From assembly GCA_014873095.1 (NCBI GenBank), contig CP050848.1:1116001-1180000 (forward strand): DNA of 64,000 nt. Reading direction: 5' to 3'. Positions 35,229 to 44,184 of the stretch are shown here, in pieces. This DNA comes from Planctomycetales bacterium ZRK34. GTDB taxonomy: Bacteria > Planctomycetota > Phycisphaerae > Phycisphaerales > Zrk34. The position numbers and the translations under genes are program-made. The notes beneath the pieces were generated by a model, which searched no databases, was not told the origin of the DNA, and saw only the letters and a list, made by a program, of their open reading frames with translations. How positions within the stretch are numbered: position 1 is the first letter of the stretch; every line of letters starts with the position of its first letter.

Positions 35229-36514
35229 TGCATGCCGATTCGCATGACCGCCGCGGGGTCGAACAGGCGCAGCTTCTGTTGCTGCGTCATTTGCTCAACG
35301 CGCTGATCCCGGCCAATCCGTTCTACGCGCCGCGTCTGGAGGCGGCCGGGATCACCGCGGGCGTGAAAGACCTGGCGACATTCTGCGAGCGCTGCCCCCT
35401 GACCGAAAAGGATCAGCTGGCCACCGACCAACGGGCCCATCCGCCTTACGGCACGAACCTCACCTACCCCATCACCCAGTACACGCGCTTCAACCAGACC
35501 TCCGGCACCACCGCGGCGCCGATGCGATGGCTGGACACGATCGAATCGTGGCAGGCCCAGTTGGATTGCTGGAAACAGGTCTACGAAGCGGCGGGCGTGA
35601 ACAGCGACGACCGGGTCTACTTCGCCTTTTCCTTCGGGCCGTTTCTCGGGTTCTGGACCGCCTTCGAAGCCGCCACGCAACTCGGGTGCATGTGCATCCC
35701 CGGTGGCGGGCTCAGCAGCCTGGCCCGGTTGCACATGATCCTCGACAACCGCGCCACCATTCTCTGCTGCACGCCGACGTACGCGATGCGTCTGGCGGAA
35801 GTAGCGCAGCAGAATCATCTGAACCTTGCCGACTCCGCAGTGCGTTTGATCATCGTCGCCGGCGAAGGGGGCGGGTCGCTCCCCGCGGTGCGAAAGCGCA
35901 TCAGTGATCTGTGGCACGGGGCGAGCGTGTTTGATCATCACGGCATGACCGAGGTCGGGCCGGTCACCTATGAAGACCCGAATCGACCGAGGGTATTGCG
36001 CGTCATCGAATCGTCGTACCTGGCCGAGGTGATCAATCCCGATTCCGGCCAACCTGTGGCGCACGGGCGCATCGGCGAACTGGTGCTCACCACGCTGACG
36101 CGCCTGGGCTCGCCGCTGCTGCGCTACCGCACCGGCGACCTGGTCAAACCGATCTATGTCACCGATGAACAGTCGCCTGATCATCACCTCGCATTCGAAG
36201 GCGGCATCCTCGGCCGATGTGACGACATGCTGCTGGTGCGCGGCGTGAATGTGTACCCCTCAGCGATCGATCAGATCATGCGTGCACAGGCGGGACTTGC
36301 CGAGTATCGTGTACAGGTGGATCATCACCGCACGATGGCGGAACTGGCGATCACCATCGAGCCGACGCCCGACGCCGATGCCGAGTCGCTGCGGGCCGCG
36401 GTCATCAGTGATCTGCGACAGGCTCTGAACCTGCGGATCGATGTGCATACCGCCAGGCCCGGCGAACTGCCGCGTTTTGAAATGAAAGCCAGACGCTGGA
36501 TCAGAAAGTCATGA
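35225..36514 (+). CDS. Phenylacetate-CoA ligase-like adenylate-forming enzyme
   Basis: This 429-residue member of the PaaK branch of ANL enzymes has FNQTSGTTAAPMRWLDT (ATP phosphate loop) near residue 85, HHGMTEVGPVTYE near 238, LTTLTRLGSPLLRYRTGDLV near 285, and GRCDDMLLVRGVNVYPSAIDQI at the lid hinge. PaaK relatives activate aromatic acids to CoA thioesters or AMP esters. It would act on the hydroxybenzoate made by the UbiC-like protein, perhaps opposed or edited by the thioesterase two genes upstream. The overlaps on both sides (four bases each) place it firmly in the operon. The exact acid is unknown. Confidence 0.87.
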   Translation: MMHADSHDRRGVEQAQLLLLRHLLNALIPANPFYAPRLEAAGITAGVKDLATFCERCPLTEKDQLATDQRAHPPYGTNLTYPITQYTRFNQTSGTTAAPMRWLDTIESWQAQLDCWKQVYEAAGVNSDDRVYFAFSFGPFLGFWTAFEAATQLGCMCIPGGGLSSLARLHMILDNRATILCCTPTYAMRLAEVAQQNHLNLADSAVRLIIVAGEGGGSLPAVRKRISDLWHGASVFDHHGMTEVGPVTYEDPNRPRVLRVIESSYLAEVINPDSGQPVAHGRIGELVLTTLTRLGSPLLRYRTGDLVKPIYVTDEQSPDHHLAFEGGILGRCDDMLLVRGVNVYPSAIDQIMRAQAGLAEYRVQVDHHRTMAELAITIEPTPDADAESLRAAVISDLRQALNLRIDVHTARPGELPRFEMKARRWIRKS

Positions 36515-37200
36515 ACGATCAACCGCTGCTTCGTCTCGAACACGTGGCCAAACGCTTCGACGCCGTCGAGGGGGCCCCGCCGGTCGAGGTGCTCAGCGAT
36601 GTGTCGTTGACCATGCAGCGCGGCGACAGCCTGGCTATCGTCGGGCCCAGCGGCTGCGGCAAATCCACCCTGCTGAACATCATCGGCGCCCTGGACCGCC
36701 CCACCGACGGACGTGTGTTGCTCGAAGGCGACGACCTGGCCTCGCTCGACGACAAGGCTGCCGCCGCGATGCGCAATCAACGCATCGGATTCGTCTTTCA
36801 GGACCACCACCTGCTGCCCCAATGCACAGTCATCGAGAACGTGTTGGTGCCGACGCTCGTCGCCCCCCCGGAAGAGAATGTTTCTGACAGAGCCCAACAA
36901 CTGCTGCAGCGCGTCGGCCTCGGTGATCACCTGCACCACCGCCCCGGACAGCTCTCCGGCGGCCAACGTCAACGCGTCGCCGTCGTCCGTGCCCTGATCA
37001 ATCAGCCGACCCTGCTGCTGGCCGATGAACCGACCGGGTCGCTGGACCGCGCTTCATCAGACAACCTCGCCGACCTGCTGGTCGAATTGAATCAGCAGGA
37101 CGGTGTCAGCCTGATCATCGTCACACACGCCATGCCGCTGGCCCAGCGCATGGCGCGCGTGATGACACTCGACGATGGCCGCCTCGAATCAACGTCATGA
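36511..37200 (+). CDS. ABC transporter ATPase (LolD/MacB type)
   Basis: This 229-residue ATPase belongs to the LolD/FtsE/MacB group. Motifs: Walker A GPSGCGKST, Q-loop IGFVFQDHHLLPQ, signature LSGGQRQRV, Walker B LLLADEPTGSLD and H-loop IIVTHA. Such ATPases work with FtsX-like permeases that extract lipids or lipoproteins from the inner membrane or drive mechanotransmission. It overlaps the CoA-ligase-like gene upstream and the permease gene downstream by four bases each, so it belongs to the biosynthetic operon and is likely to energise export or membrane transfer of the product. Confidence 0.93.
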   Translation: MNDQPLLRLEHVAKRFDAVEGAPPVEVLSDVSLTMQRGDSLAIVGPSGCGKSTLLNIIGALDRPTDGRVLLEGDDLASLDDKAAAAMRNQRIGFVFQDHHLLPQCTVIENVLVPTLVAPPEENVSDRAQQLLQRVGLGDHLHHRPGQLSGGQRQRVAVVRALINQPTLLLADEPTGSLDRASSDNLADLLVELNQQDGVSLIIVTHAMPLAQRMARVMTLDDGRLESTS

Positions 37201-40200
37201 ATTTTCGACGCCTGATCATCCGAAGCCTCGTTCACTACTGGCCGTCGCAACTCGGCGTGGCGCTGGCGGCGGCGGTGGCGACGGCTGTGCTCGTCGGCGC
37301 GCTGGTCGTCGGCGATTCGGTCCGCGCTTCACTGCTGCATATCGCGCTGGCGCGGCTCGGCGACACCCACCTGGCCATGACGCCCGGCGATCGGATGTTC
37401 ACCGTCAATCTGGCCGATCAGATCGCCGGCGATGTGAATACGGCCGTCGCCCCGGTGCTCTCCCTGCCGGGGGTCGCCATCGTGGGCGGCGGGGCCAAGC
37501 GCGTGCCGCAGGTGAATGTACTCGGTGTCGACGATCGTTTCTGGCAACTCGGCCACACCACACCGCCCGGCGACAAGCTCGTGATCAACCGCCGGCTCGC
37601 CGATCAACTCGACGCGGGTGTCGGCGACCGGGTGCTGCTTCGCCTGGCCAAGCCCAGCGCTCTGCCGCGTGATGTGCCGCTCGGGGCCGACACCGAGCAG
37701 TCGATCACGATCGCCATGCCCGTGGGCGCGATCGCCGATGACGAGCAGTTCGGCCGCTTCAGCCTGCAGGGCAGCCAGATTCCGCCGTTCAACGCCTTCG
37801 TACCGTTGAAACTGCTGCAAGAGCGCGTCGAGCAACCCGGCCGGGCAAACATGCTGCTGGTCGGCACGGGCTCGGATGATGCCGCCGCGACCGCCTCGTT
37901 GAAAAAACATTGGACGCTCGCCGACGTCGGTCTGGAGATGCGCACGCTCAAAGCGCAACACGTCATCGAGATGCGCTCGCAGCGTGTGTTCATCGACGAC
38001 GCCATCGCCGAGGCTGCTCCGGTCAGCGTTACGCCCTCGCTGACTTACTTCGTCAACGACCTGGCCCATGGCGATCGCCACACGCCCTACTCAATGGTCA
38101 CCGCGCGACCCGACATCGACCCAGGCAAAGTTGTCATCACCGACTGGCTCGCTGACGATCTGAACGCGAAGGTCGGCGATGAACTCGCATTCAAGTATTT
38201 CGTGCTCGGTGAGAACGGGCATCTTGATGAGCAGTCGTCGAGCTTCACCGTATCGAAGATCATGGCGGTCGAGGCGGCCGGCGGCGATCGTGAGCTGATG
38301 CCGAAGTTCCCGGGGCTGGCAGATGTCGACGATGCAGTGGACTGGGAACCGGGCATCCCCATCGATCTGAATCGCATCCGCGACAAGGATGAAACCTACT
38401 GGGATGAACATCGGGGGGCGCCCAAGGCCTTTGTGAATCTCGAATGGGCCCAGCAGTACTGGGGCAACCGTTTCGGCAAGCTCACTGCCCTGCGCTGGCC
38501 GGCGGATGTACATGATGCCGATGCGATTGCCGCGGCATTCAAAGAAAAGTTCGACCCGGTGGAGATCGGCTACGTGTTCCGTGACGTCCGCACACCCGCC
38601 CTGGCAGCTTCGCAGCAAGGCACCGACTTCGGCGGACTGTTCATCGGTCTCAGTTTCTTTCTGATCATCGCGGCCCTGCTGCTGACGGGATTGATGTTTG
38701 CCTTTGGCGTCGAGCAGCGCACCACCGAGATCGGCCTGCTCCGCGCGATCGGGTTCACCCCCGGCAGGATCAAATTGCTGTGGCTCATCGAAGGCGGTTC
38801 GCTGGCGCTGCTGGGCGCAATCGTCGGGCTGCCCATGGGCATCGCATACACGAAACTTGTGTTGGCGGCCCTCAACACCCAATGGCAGGACGCCATCGCG
38901 CAGACCACGCTGGAATATCATGCCAGCGGCATGACGCTCGGCATCGGCGCGGTGTCGGGTTTGATCACTGCAATCGTCGCGATGGTGTGGGCGCTACGCC
39001 GACAGGGACGAGCCCAGATACTAGCCTTGCTGAACGCCTCGTTTGGGTTTGACTCCTCACCGGTCAAACGCGGCCGCATCGCATTGATCACGGCGATCAT
39101 CTGCGGCGTCTCGGCGCTGGGCACGATCGGTTGGGCGATCAGTGCCGGCGAGATGACACCGGACACGTTCTTTTCCGCCGGGTCGCTCCTGCTGATCGCC
39201 GGGCTCTGCACGTGCGGCTGGCTGATGCGCGGCAAGTCGACAGGCAACACACTCACCTTGCGGCAACTCAGTTGGCGCAACAGCACCCGCCGACGCGGAC
39301 GCAGCCTAGCAACCATCAGTATGCTGGCGTGCGCGGTGTTTCTGATAGTTTCAATCAATGCGTTTCGACACGACCCCTCACAAGTCAGCGAGGCGGCAAC
39401 GGGTGGCTATGAACTGTTCGCACAAACGACACTGCCGATCTACCCCGAGGCGCTGCGTGAGGTCGAAGCCATCGACGAAGTGACCGTCATGCCGATGCGC
39501 CTGCGGGCTGGCGACGAGGCAAGCTGCCTGAATTTGAATCGTCCGCAGACTCCACCGCTGCTCGGTGTCGACCCACGGAAGATGGGCGACACCACATTCG
39601 ATGCGGACTGGTCATTGCTTGGTTCGAGCGAAGACGGTGTCGTGCCGGCACTGGTCGACGCGGGCGTCGCGCAGTGGATACTGCACAAAACCGTCGGCGA
39701 CACGATCGATTACATCGACGAATCGGGGCAAGTCTTTGCCGTGAAGATCGTCGGCACGCTGCCCCCTTCCGTGCTGCAGGGCTACCTCATCATCGACGAC
39801 GCCGACCTGCGGCAGCGTTATCCCTCGACCGGTGGGCATTCGATCATGTTGATTGATGCGCCAAGCGATCGCATCGAGGCGGTGACAGATCAGGTGCAGC
39901 GGACGCTGGTCGACTACGGCGTGACGATCATGACCACAACGCGCCGCATGATGCTCTTTTCCGCGGTGGAGAACACATACCTGTCGATCTTCGCCATGCT
40001 CGGCGGGCTCGGGTTGTTGCTGGGCTCGATCGGTCTAGGCCTCGTGGTGATGCGAAACGTGCTGGAACGACGGGCGGAACTGGCGGTCATGCGGTCGCTC
40101 GGATTCGCCCAGTCGAAGCTGCGACGCCTTGTGTTGCGTGAGCATGCCGGGCTGCTCGGACTCGGGTTGATCATCGGACTGATCGCGGCGGGTGTGGCCA

Positions 40201-40352
40201 TCGCGCCGGGCATGCAGCGCGGCGGCGCTGAATCAATCACGATGATCGCGTTGACGCTGGGGGCCGTGCTCATCAGCGGATTGGTATGGACCGCAGCGGC
40301 CACATGGGCGGCGCTGCGCGGGCGGATGACCGATGCGCTACGGAATGAATGA
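37197..40352 (+). CDS. Large ABC permease with two FtsX-type domains
   Basis: This 1051-residue permease has an N-terminal transmembrane helix (about residues 18-38), a large extracytoplasmic MacB-type domain (40-480), an FtsX core of three helices near 480-600 (FFLIIAALLLTGLMFAFGVEQRTTEIGLLRAIGFTPGRI), a central part with two helices, a second extracytoplasmic region (710-910) and a C-terminal FtsX core (MLGGLGLLLGSIGLGLVV; RRAELAVMRSLGFAQSKL). Two FtsX units in one chain imply a single-chain equivalent of a permease dimer. It is paired with the ATPase by a four-base overlap. The substrate is unknown; the operon context suggests the cluster's product or a lipid. Confidence 0.9.
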   Translation: MNFRRLIIRSLVHYWPSQLGVALAAAVATAVLVGALVVGDSVRASLLHIALARLGDTHLAMTPGDRMFTVNLADQIAGDVNTAVAPVLSLPGVAIVGGGAKRVPQVNVLGVDDRFWQLGHTTPPGDKLVINRRLADQLDAGVGDRVLLRLAKPSALPRDVPLGADTEQSITIAMPVGAIADDEQFGRFSLQGSQIPPFNAFVPLKLLQERVEQPGRANMLLVGTGSDDAAATASLKKHWTLADVGLEMRTLKAQHVIEMRSQRVFIDDAIAEAAPVSVTPSLTYFVNDLAHGDRHTPYSMVTARPDIDPGKVVITDWLADDLNAKVGDELAFKYFVLGENGHLDEQSSSFTVSKIMAVEAAGGDRELMPKFPGLADVDDAVDWEPGIPIDLNRIRDKDETYWDEHRGAPKAFVNLEWAQQYWGNRFGKLTALRWPADVHDADAIAAAFKEKFDPVEIGYVFRDVRTPALAASQQGTDFGGLFIGLSFFLIIAALLLTGLMFAFGVEQRTTEIGLLRAIGFTPGRIKLLWLIEGGSLALLGAIVGLPMGIAYTKLVLAALNTQWQDAIAQTTLEYHASGMTLGIGAVSGLITAIVAMVWALRRQGRAQILALLNASFGFDSSPVKRGRIALITAIICGVSALGTIGWAISAGEMTPDTFFSAGSLLLIAGLCTCGWLMRGKSTGNTLTLRQLSWRNSTRRRGRSLATISMLACAVFLIVSINAFRHDPSQVSEAATGGYELFAQTTLPIYPEALREVEAIDEVTVMPMRLRAGDEASCLNLNRPQTPPLLGVDPRKMGDTTFDADWSLLGSSEDGVVPALVDAGVAQWILHKTVGDTIDYIDESGQVFAVKIVGTLPPSVLQGYLIIDDADLRQRYPSTGGHSIMLIDAPSDRIEAVTDQVQRTLVDYGVTIMTTTRRMMLFSAVENTYLSIFAMLGGLGLLLGSIGLGLVVMRNVLERRAELAVMRSLGFAQSKLRRLVLREHAGLLGLGLIIGLIAAGVAIAPGMQRGGAESITMIALTLGAVLISGLVWTAAATWAALRGRMTDALRNE

Positions 40353-40370
40353 ATCCGGCAAGACAGATAC

Positions 40371-40399
40371 CCCGACGACTCGCGGCGCTCGTCATCGGG
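40371..40399. terminator. Possible bidirectional stem-loop between convergent permease genes
   Basis: CCCGACGAC (40371-40379) and GTCATCGGG (40391-40399) pair with one mismatch around an 11-base loop, in the 68-base gap between two convergent permease genes. There is no T tract on either side, so it may be a terminator only in a weak sense. Confidence 0.35.
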
Positions 40400-40420
40400 C
40401 TTGGGGGACAAATCAATTCA

Positions 40421-41692
40421 TCACTCGTGGCGCAGCGCGACGATCGGGTCGAGCATGGCGGCGCGGTAGGCGGGGTATAGACCGAACACGATGCCGACGA
40501 AAGCACTGATGCTCAGTGAGAGAATCAGCGACCAGGCGGTGACAACCGTCGGCATGCTGGCGAAGTAGGTGATGGCCAACGGGATCAGCAACCCCAGGCC
40601 GAGGCCGACGAGCCCGCCGGCGATCGACAGCACCATCGTCTCGATGAGAAACTGCAAAATGATCTGCTTGCGTTGAGCCCCGATCGCGCGGCGGATGCCG
40701 ATTTCGCGGGTGCGTTCGGTGACGGAGGCGAGCATGATATTCATGATGCCGATGCCGCCGACGAGCAGACTGATGCCGGCGATGGACCCGAGCACAATGC
40801 TGAAAATGCGCTGGGTCTCTTCCGCCTGGCGGAGCAGCGCCAACGGAATGGCGAGCTTGTAGTCTTCCTGTTTATGGAACCGCTCGAGCATGGCCTTGAC
40901 GGCGGTCGCGGTGGCCTGCACATTTTCGATCTTATCGACCTGGGCGATGATCTGATGCAACTCGACGCGCTCGCGGATGAACTGTCCGGTCTTTCGCTGG
41001 GTGTTGATGTCGCCGAACAGGGCGCGGCCGGTCGCCAGCGGGATGTAGGCGTCGACAGGCTGATCGGGGGTCTGCACGCCGCCGGAGGAAGCGGTTTCGT
41101 TGCGGATGATGCCGACCACGGTGAAGTAATCGCCGCCGATGCGGACATTCTGACCGATCGTGTGATGACCGGCCAACAGCTTGCGGGCCACGAGTTCAGC
41201 GAGCACGCAGACGTTTGCAGAAGTCTGCTGATCCAGCGCGTTGAGATATCGCCCGGCGATCAGCGGCCGCTGCACAAGGCTGAACCACTCGGGCGTGGTG
41301 CCGACGATGCGGACCTCGGTGGTGTGCTCGCCGAGGCGCGCTTCGCGGCGGAGAATCTTCGCCGGGGCGGTGGATGTGATCGAAGGGAATGATTCCTTGA
41401 GGCGCTGCTCGTCGGTGTAGAGCAGACCGTAGACGCTCATGACGGTGCGGCCGGATCGCCCGGGCCGGCTGTCGTCCTCGGGTTTCATGGCGTTGATGAG
41501 AATGTTGTTGGCGCCGAGCTTGCGGATCTCCGCCAGGGCCTGACGAGAAGCGCCTTCGCCAATCGAGAGCATGGCCACCACGCTGCCGACGCCGAAGACC
41601 ACGCCGAGCATGGTCAGCAAAGAGCGCAGCTTATGCAGCATGAGGCTCTTCACGCCAAGCTTGACATCGCGGATGATTCGGATTCGGTTCAT
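40421..41692 (-). CDS. MacB-like ABC transporter permease
   Basis: This 423-residue permease has one N-terminal helix, a periplasmic MacB core domain (about residues 40-280) and three C-terminal helices with IAGISLLVGGIGIMNIMLASVTERTREIGIRRAIGA, the FtsX/MacB signature. It lacks a fused ATPase; the ATPase is the separate gene just upstream, as in MacB-like pairs of Gram-negative bacteria. The ATG at 41692 lies a few bases inside the end of the ATPase gene, so translation is coupled. It is the last gene of the four-gene tripartite exporter operon. Substrate unknown (macrolide-like compounds, peptides or lipids in known cases). Confidence 0.92.
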   Translation of the reverse strand: MNRIRIIRDVKLGVKSLMLHKLRSLLTMLGVVFGVGSVVAMLSIGEGASRQALAEIRKLGANNILINAMKPEDDSRPGRSGRTVMSVYGLLYTDEQRLKESFPSITSTAPAKILRREARLGEHTTEVRIVGTTPEWFSLVQRPLIAGRYLNALDQQTSANVCVLAELVARKLLAGHHTIGQNVRIGGDYFTVVGIIRNETASSGGVQTPDQPVDAYIPLATGRALFGDINTQRKTGQFIRERVELHQIIAQVDKIENVQATATAVKAMLERFHKQEDYKLAIPLALLRQAEETQRIFSIVLGSIAGISLLVGGIGIMNIMLASVTERTREIGIRRAIGAQRKQIILQFLIETMVLSIAGGLVGLGLGLLIPLAITYFASMPTVVTAWSLILSLSISAFVGIVFGLYPAYRAAMLDPIVALRHE

Positions 41693-41699
41693 ACGGGTG

Positions 41700-42437
41700 T
41701 CAACATTCGATTCGGTCGACCTCGCCGTCGCGCATGTGCAGTCGATGCGAGGCGTGCTCGGCGATGTCGGGTTCGTGGGTGACCATGATGATGGTGCGGC
41801 CCTGGGCGTGGAGGTTTTTGAGCATGTCCATGATGGCCTCACCGGTGGCCGTGTCGAGATTGCCAGTCGGCTCGTCGGCAAGAATGATCGCCGGATCGTT
41901 GGCCAGGCTGCGTGCGATAGCGACACGCTGCTGCTGACCACCGGACAATTCCGCCGGGCGGTGGTCCAGGCGATTACCTAAGTCCACCATGGCCGCAAGT
42001 TCACCGGCGCGGACCGCACTGTCGGCCGGCTCCCACCCCAGGTAGTACAACGGCATTTCGATGTTTTCCCGCACAGTCAGCTGCGGGATCAGGTTGAAGC
42101 TCTGAAAAATGAATCCGAGGCGGCGCAGTCGCAGGTCGGATAGTTCGTTGTCATTCAGCTTGGCGGTGTCGCGGCCTTCGATGAGCAGGCGCCCTTCACT
42201 GGGGCGGTCCAGACAACCGAGCAGGTTGAGCATCGTCGACTTGCCGGAGCCGGAAGCGCCCATGATGGCCCAGAACGATCCGCGATTGAATTCGAGATCG
42301 ACGCCGCGCAAGGCATGCACGCACTCGCGACCCATGGGGTAGCGCTTGTGGACCTGCTGAAGCTGGATGACGGCTTCGGGAGCGGCGTCAGAATCAGCAT
42401 GGTCATGCGATGAAGACTGGAGCACGGTTTGAATCAT
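41700..42437 (-). CDS. MacB-type ABC transporter ATPase
   Basis: This 245-residue ATPase of the MacB/LolD group has an N-terminal 20-residue polar leader. Motifs: Walker A GASGSGKST, LGFIFQSFNLIPQ, signature LSGGQQQRV, Walker B IILADEPTGNLD and H-loop IMVTHE. It belongs to a tripartite exporter with the permease downstream, the adaptor upstream and the TolC-like lipoprotein further upstream. The gap to the adaptor gene is 22 bases. Its role is to energise the efflux of an unknown substrate. Confidence 0.93.
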   Translation of the reverse strand: MIQTVLQSSSHDHADSDAAPEAVIQLQQVHKRYPMGRECVHALRGVDLEFNRGSFWAIMGASGSGKSTMLNLLGCLDRPSEGRLLIEGRDTAKLNDNELSDLRLRRLGFIFQSFNLIPQLTVRENIEMPLYYLGWEPADSAVRAGELAAMVDLGNRLDHRPAELSGGQQQRVAIARSLANDPAIILADEPTGNLDTATGEAIMDMLKNLHAQGRTIIMVTHEPDIAEHASHRLHMRDGEVDRIEC

Positions 42438-42459
42438 GTGGTGGAGTTACCGTTGGCGA

Positions 42460-44184
42460 TTACGAAGCGGTGGGACGCGGGTTGGATCCTTGACCCTGGG
42501 GGCGTTGACCTTCCGGACGCTTGGGTCGCTCGCCTTCGGCCCCGGTGCGATCGGGTTGCTGACGCGGCTGGGAATCGCCGGATTGGTTCGACTTGGGGCC
42601 GGACGCTTTGCCGCCGGGCTTGCCGCCTTCGCCGTTACCCGGCAGGCGCGGGCCGCGCGTCGGCAGTGCGGACGGCGGCAACGGCGGCGCCAGCAGCACC
42701 TTGTCGCCGACCTCGAGGCCGGACATGATGTGGACCATGCGGTTGTTGTCGTAGCCGATCTCGACAGGGCGCGGCTTGGGCCCTTCGGGGGTGGGCACAT
42801 ACACCGTCGGCTTGCCGTTGACGCGCAGCATCGCCTGCACCGGCACATAAAGCACATCGTCCAACTGCTGGACTACGATCTGAGCCAGGCAGCTCATGCC
42901 CGGCCGCATGACGGAGGTATCGCCCTGAATTTCGATTTCGGTGTTGAAGACTTTGAGGTCGGGGTTCAACCAGATGCTCTGTTGATCCGGCTGCGTGGCG
43001 ATCTTGTGAACGACGCCCAGAAAGACCTTGCCCGGCAGTGCATCGGAGGTGATCCGCACGGGCAGGCCGACCGAAACCTTGTTGAAGACCGCTTCGTGAA
43101 TTTTCACATCGGCGACCATCTGGGCCGTCGTCGGCAGGCGCATCAGTTCCTGGCGCTGGGAGACCTCGACGCCGGTGCCCAACGGTTCGTCGTCGCTGCG
43201 CCCCCAGCGGTTGGACCGATCGGCATAGACCACCATGCCATCGACCGGCGAGACGATCCGACACTTGGCGATCTGATCCATGATCTTTTCAAGCTTCTCA
43301 TTTTCCCGGCGGAACGAGGCTTCCTTGGCGCGGTAGCTGGCCTCGGCATCGACGATGTTCGACGAGGCTTTGTGCTTGGCTTTGGTGAGCAGAAATTCCC
43401 GCTGCTCGACATCGCTTTTCAGCTGCGCCAGTTCACGCTGGTAGGTGTACTTCTGAAGCAGCGAGAGCTTGCTCTTGGCGCTTTCGAGATCGAGTTCGGC
43501 AGACTGGTGGTCGAATTCATCACGCTGGTATTCGTCGAGCGTGATGTAGCCTTCTTCGTGAAGCTTCTTGGACCAGTTGAGCTTGTCGGCGGCAAGCTTG
43601 AGCGCTGACTGGGCCAGCGTGATCTTCTTCTTGGCCTCGCGCACCAGATCGAGGTATTCACCCTGCTCGTACTTTTCGAGGTCGAGCTTGGCGAGCTTGA
43701 GATCGACTTCCGCGGCGGAGATGTCGGCCTTGGCCTGCTGCTTGACCACTTCGAGATTTTCGCGGGTCTGAATGTACGAAGCCTCGGCGCCCTGCACCGA
43801 GATTTCCTGGTCGATGCGGCGATCTTCAAGGTCGGAAGCGTCCATCTCAACGAGCAGGTCGCCGGCCTTGACGTGGGATCCTTCTTCGACGATCGAGAGA
43901 ATCGTGGCGCGACCTTCGACCTCGCTTTTGATGATGACGGCCTGCGAAGAGCGGATGGACCCGCCGACGTCGACACTGATCGTCAGCGGACCGCGCTTCA
44001 CGGTGTACAGCGGCATATCGGTCATGCGCGCCGAAGCCGGGGCGCTGCCGCCGAGGCTCAGCGCCAACAGCGTCACGACGATCGCGATCAGGACCACCGC
44101 CCCGCCGCCGATCCACAACCCGCGCCGTGAACTGCTGCGCGGAGCCGCTGCGGTTTCAGTTTGACTGGGTGACATCGTACTCAC
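42460..44184 (-). CDS. MacA/HlyD-like periplasmic adaptor protein
   Basis: This 574-residue membrane-fusion protein has an N-terminal transmembrane helix (about residues 25-48) and beta-barrel/lipoyl strands (LTISVDVGGSIRSSQAVIIKSEVEGR, GSHVKAGDLLVEMDASDLEDR). A long alpha-helical hairpin spans about residues 130-310, with coiled-coil patterns. C-terminal barrel domains end near residue 520. The final 60 residues are a proline/glycine/glutamine-rich low-complexity tail that is unusual for MacA. It overlaps the TolC-like gene by 29 bases upstream. It connects the inner-membrane ABC permease to the outer membrane channel. The start may be the ATG at 44184 or at 44175. Confidence 0.9.
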   Translation of the reverse strand: MSTMSPSQTETAAAPRSSSRRGLWIGGGAVVLIAIVVTLLALSLGGSAPASARMTDMPLYTVKRGPLTISVDVGGSIRSSQAVIIKSEVEGRATILSIVEEGSHVKAGDLLVEMDASDLEDRRIDQEISVQGAEASYIQTRENLEVVKQQAKADISAAEVDLKLAKLDLEKYEQGEYLDLVREAKKKITLAQSALKLAADKLNWSKKLHEEGYITLDEYQRDEFDHQSAELDLESAKSKLSLLQKYTYQRELAQLKSDVEQREFLLTKAKHKASSNIVDAEASYRAKEASFRRENEKLEKIMDQIAKCRIVSPVDGMVVYADRSNRWGRSDDEPLGTGVEVSQRQELMRLPTTAQMVADVKIHEAVFNKVSVGLPVRITSDALPGKVFLGVVHKIATQPDQQSIWLNPDLKVFNTEIEIQGDTSVMRPGMSCLAQIVVQQLDDVLYVPVQAMLRVNGKPTVYVPTPEGPKPRPVEIGYDNNRMVHIMSGLEVGDKVLLAPPLPPSALPTRGPRLPGNGEGGKPGGKASGPKSNQSGDSQPRQQPDRTGAEGERPKRPEGQRPQGQGSNPRPTAS

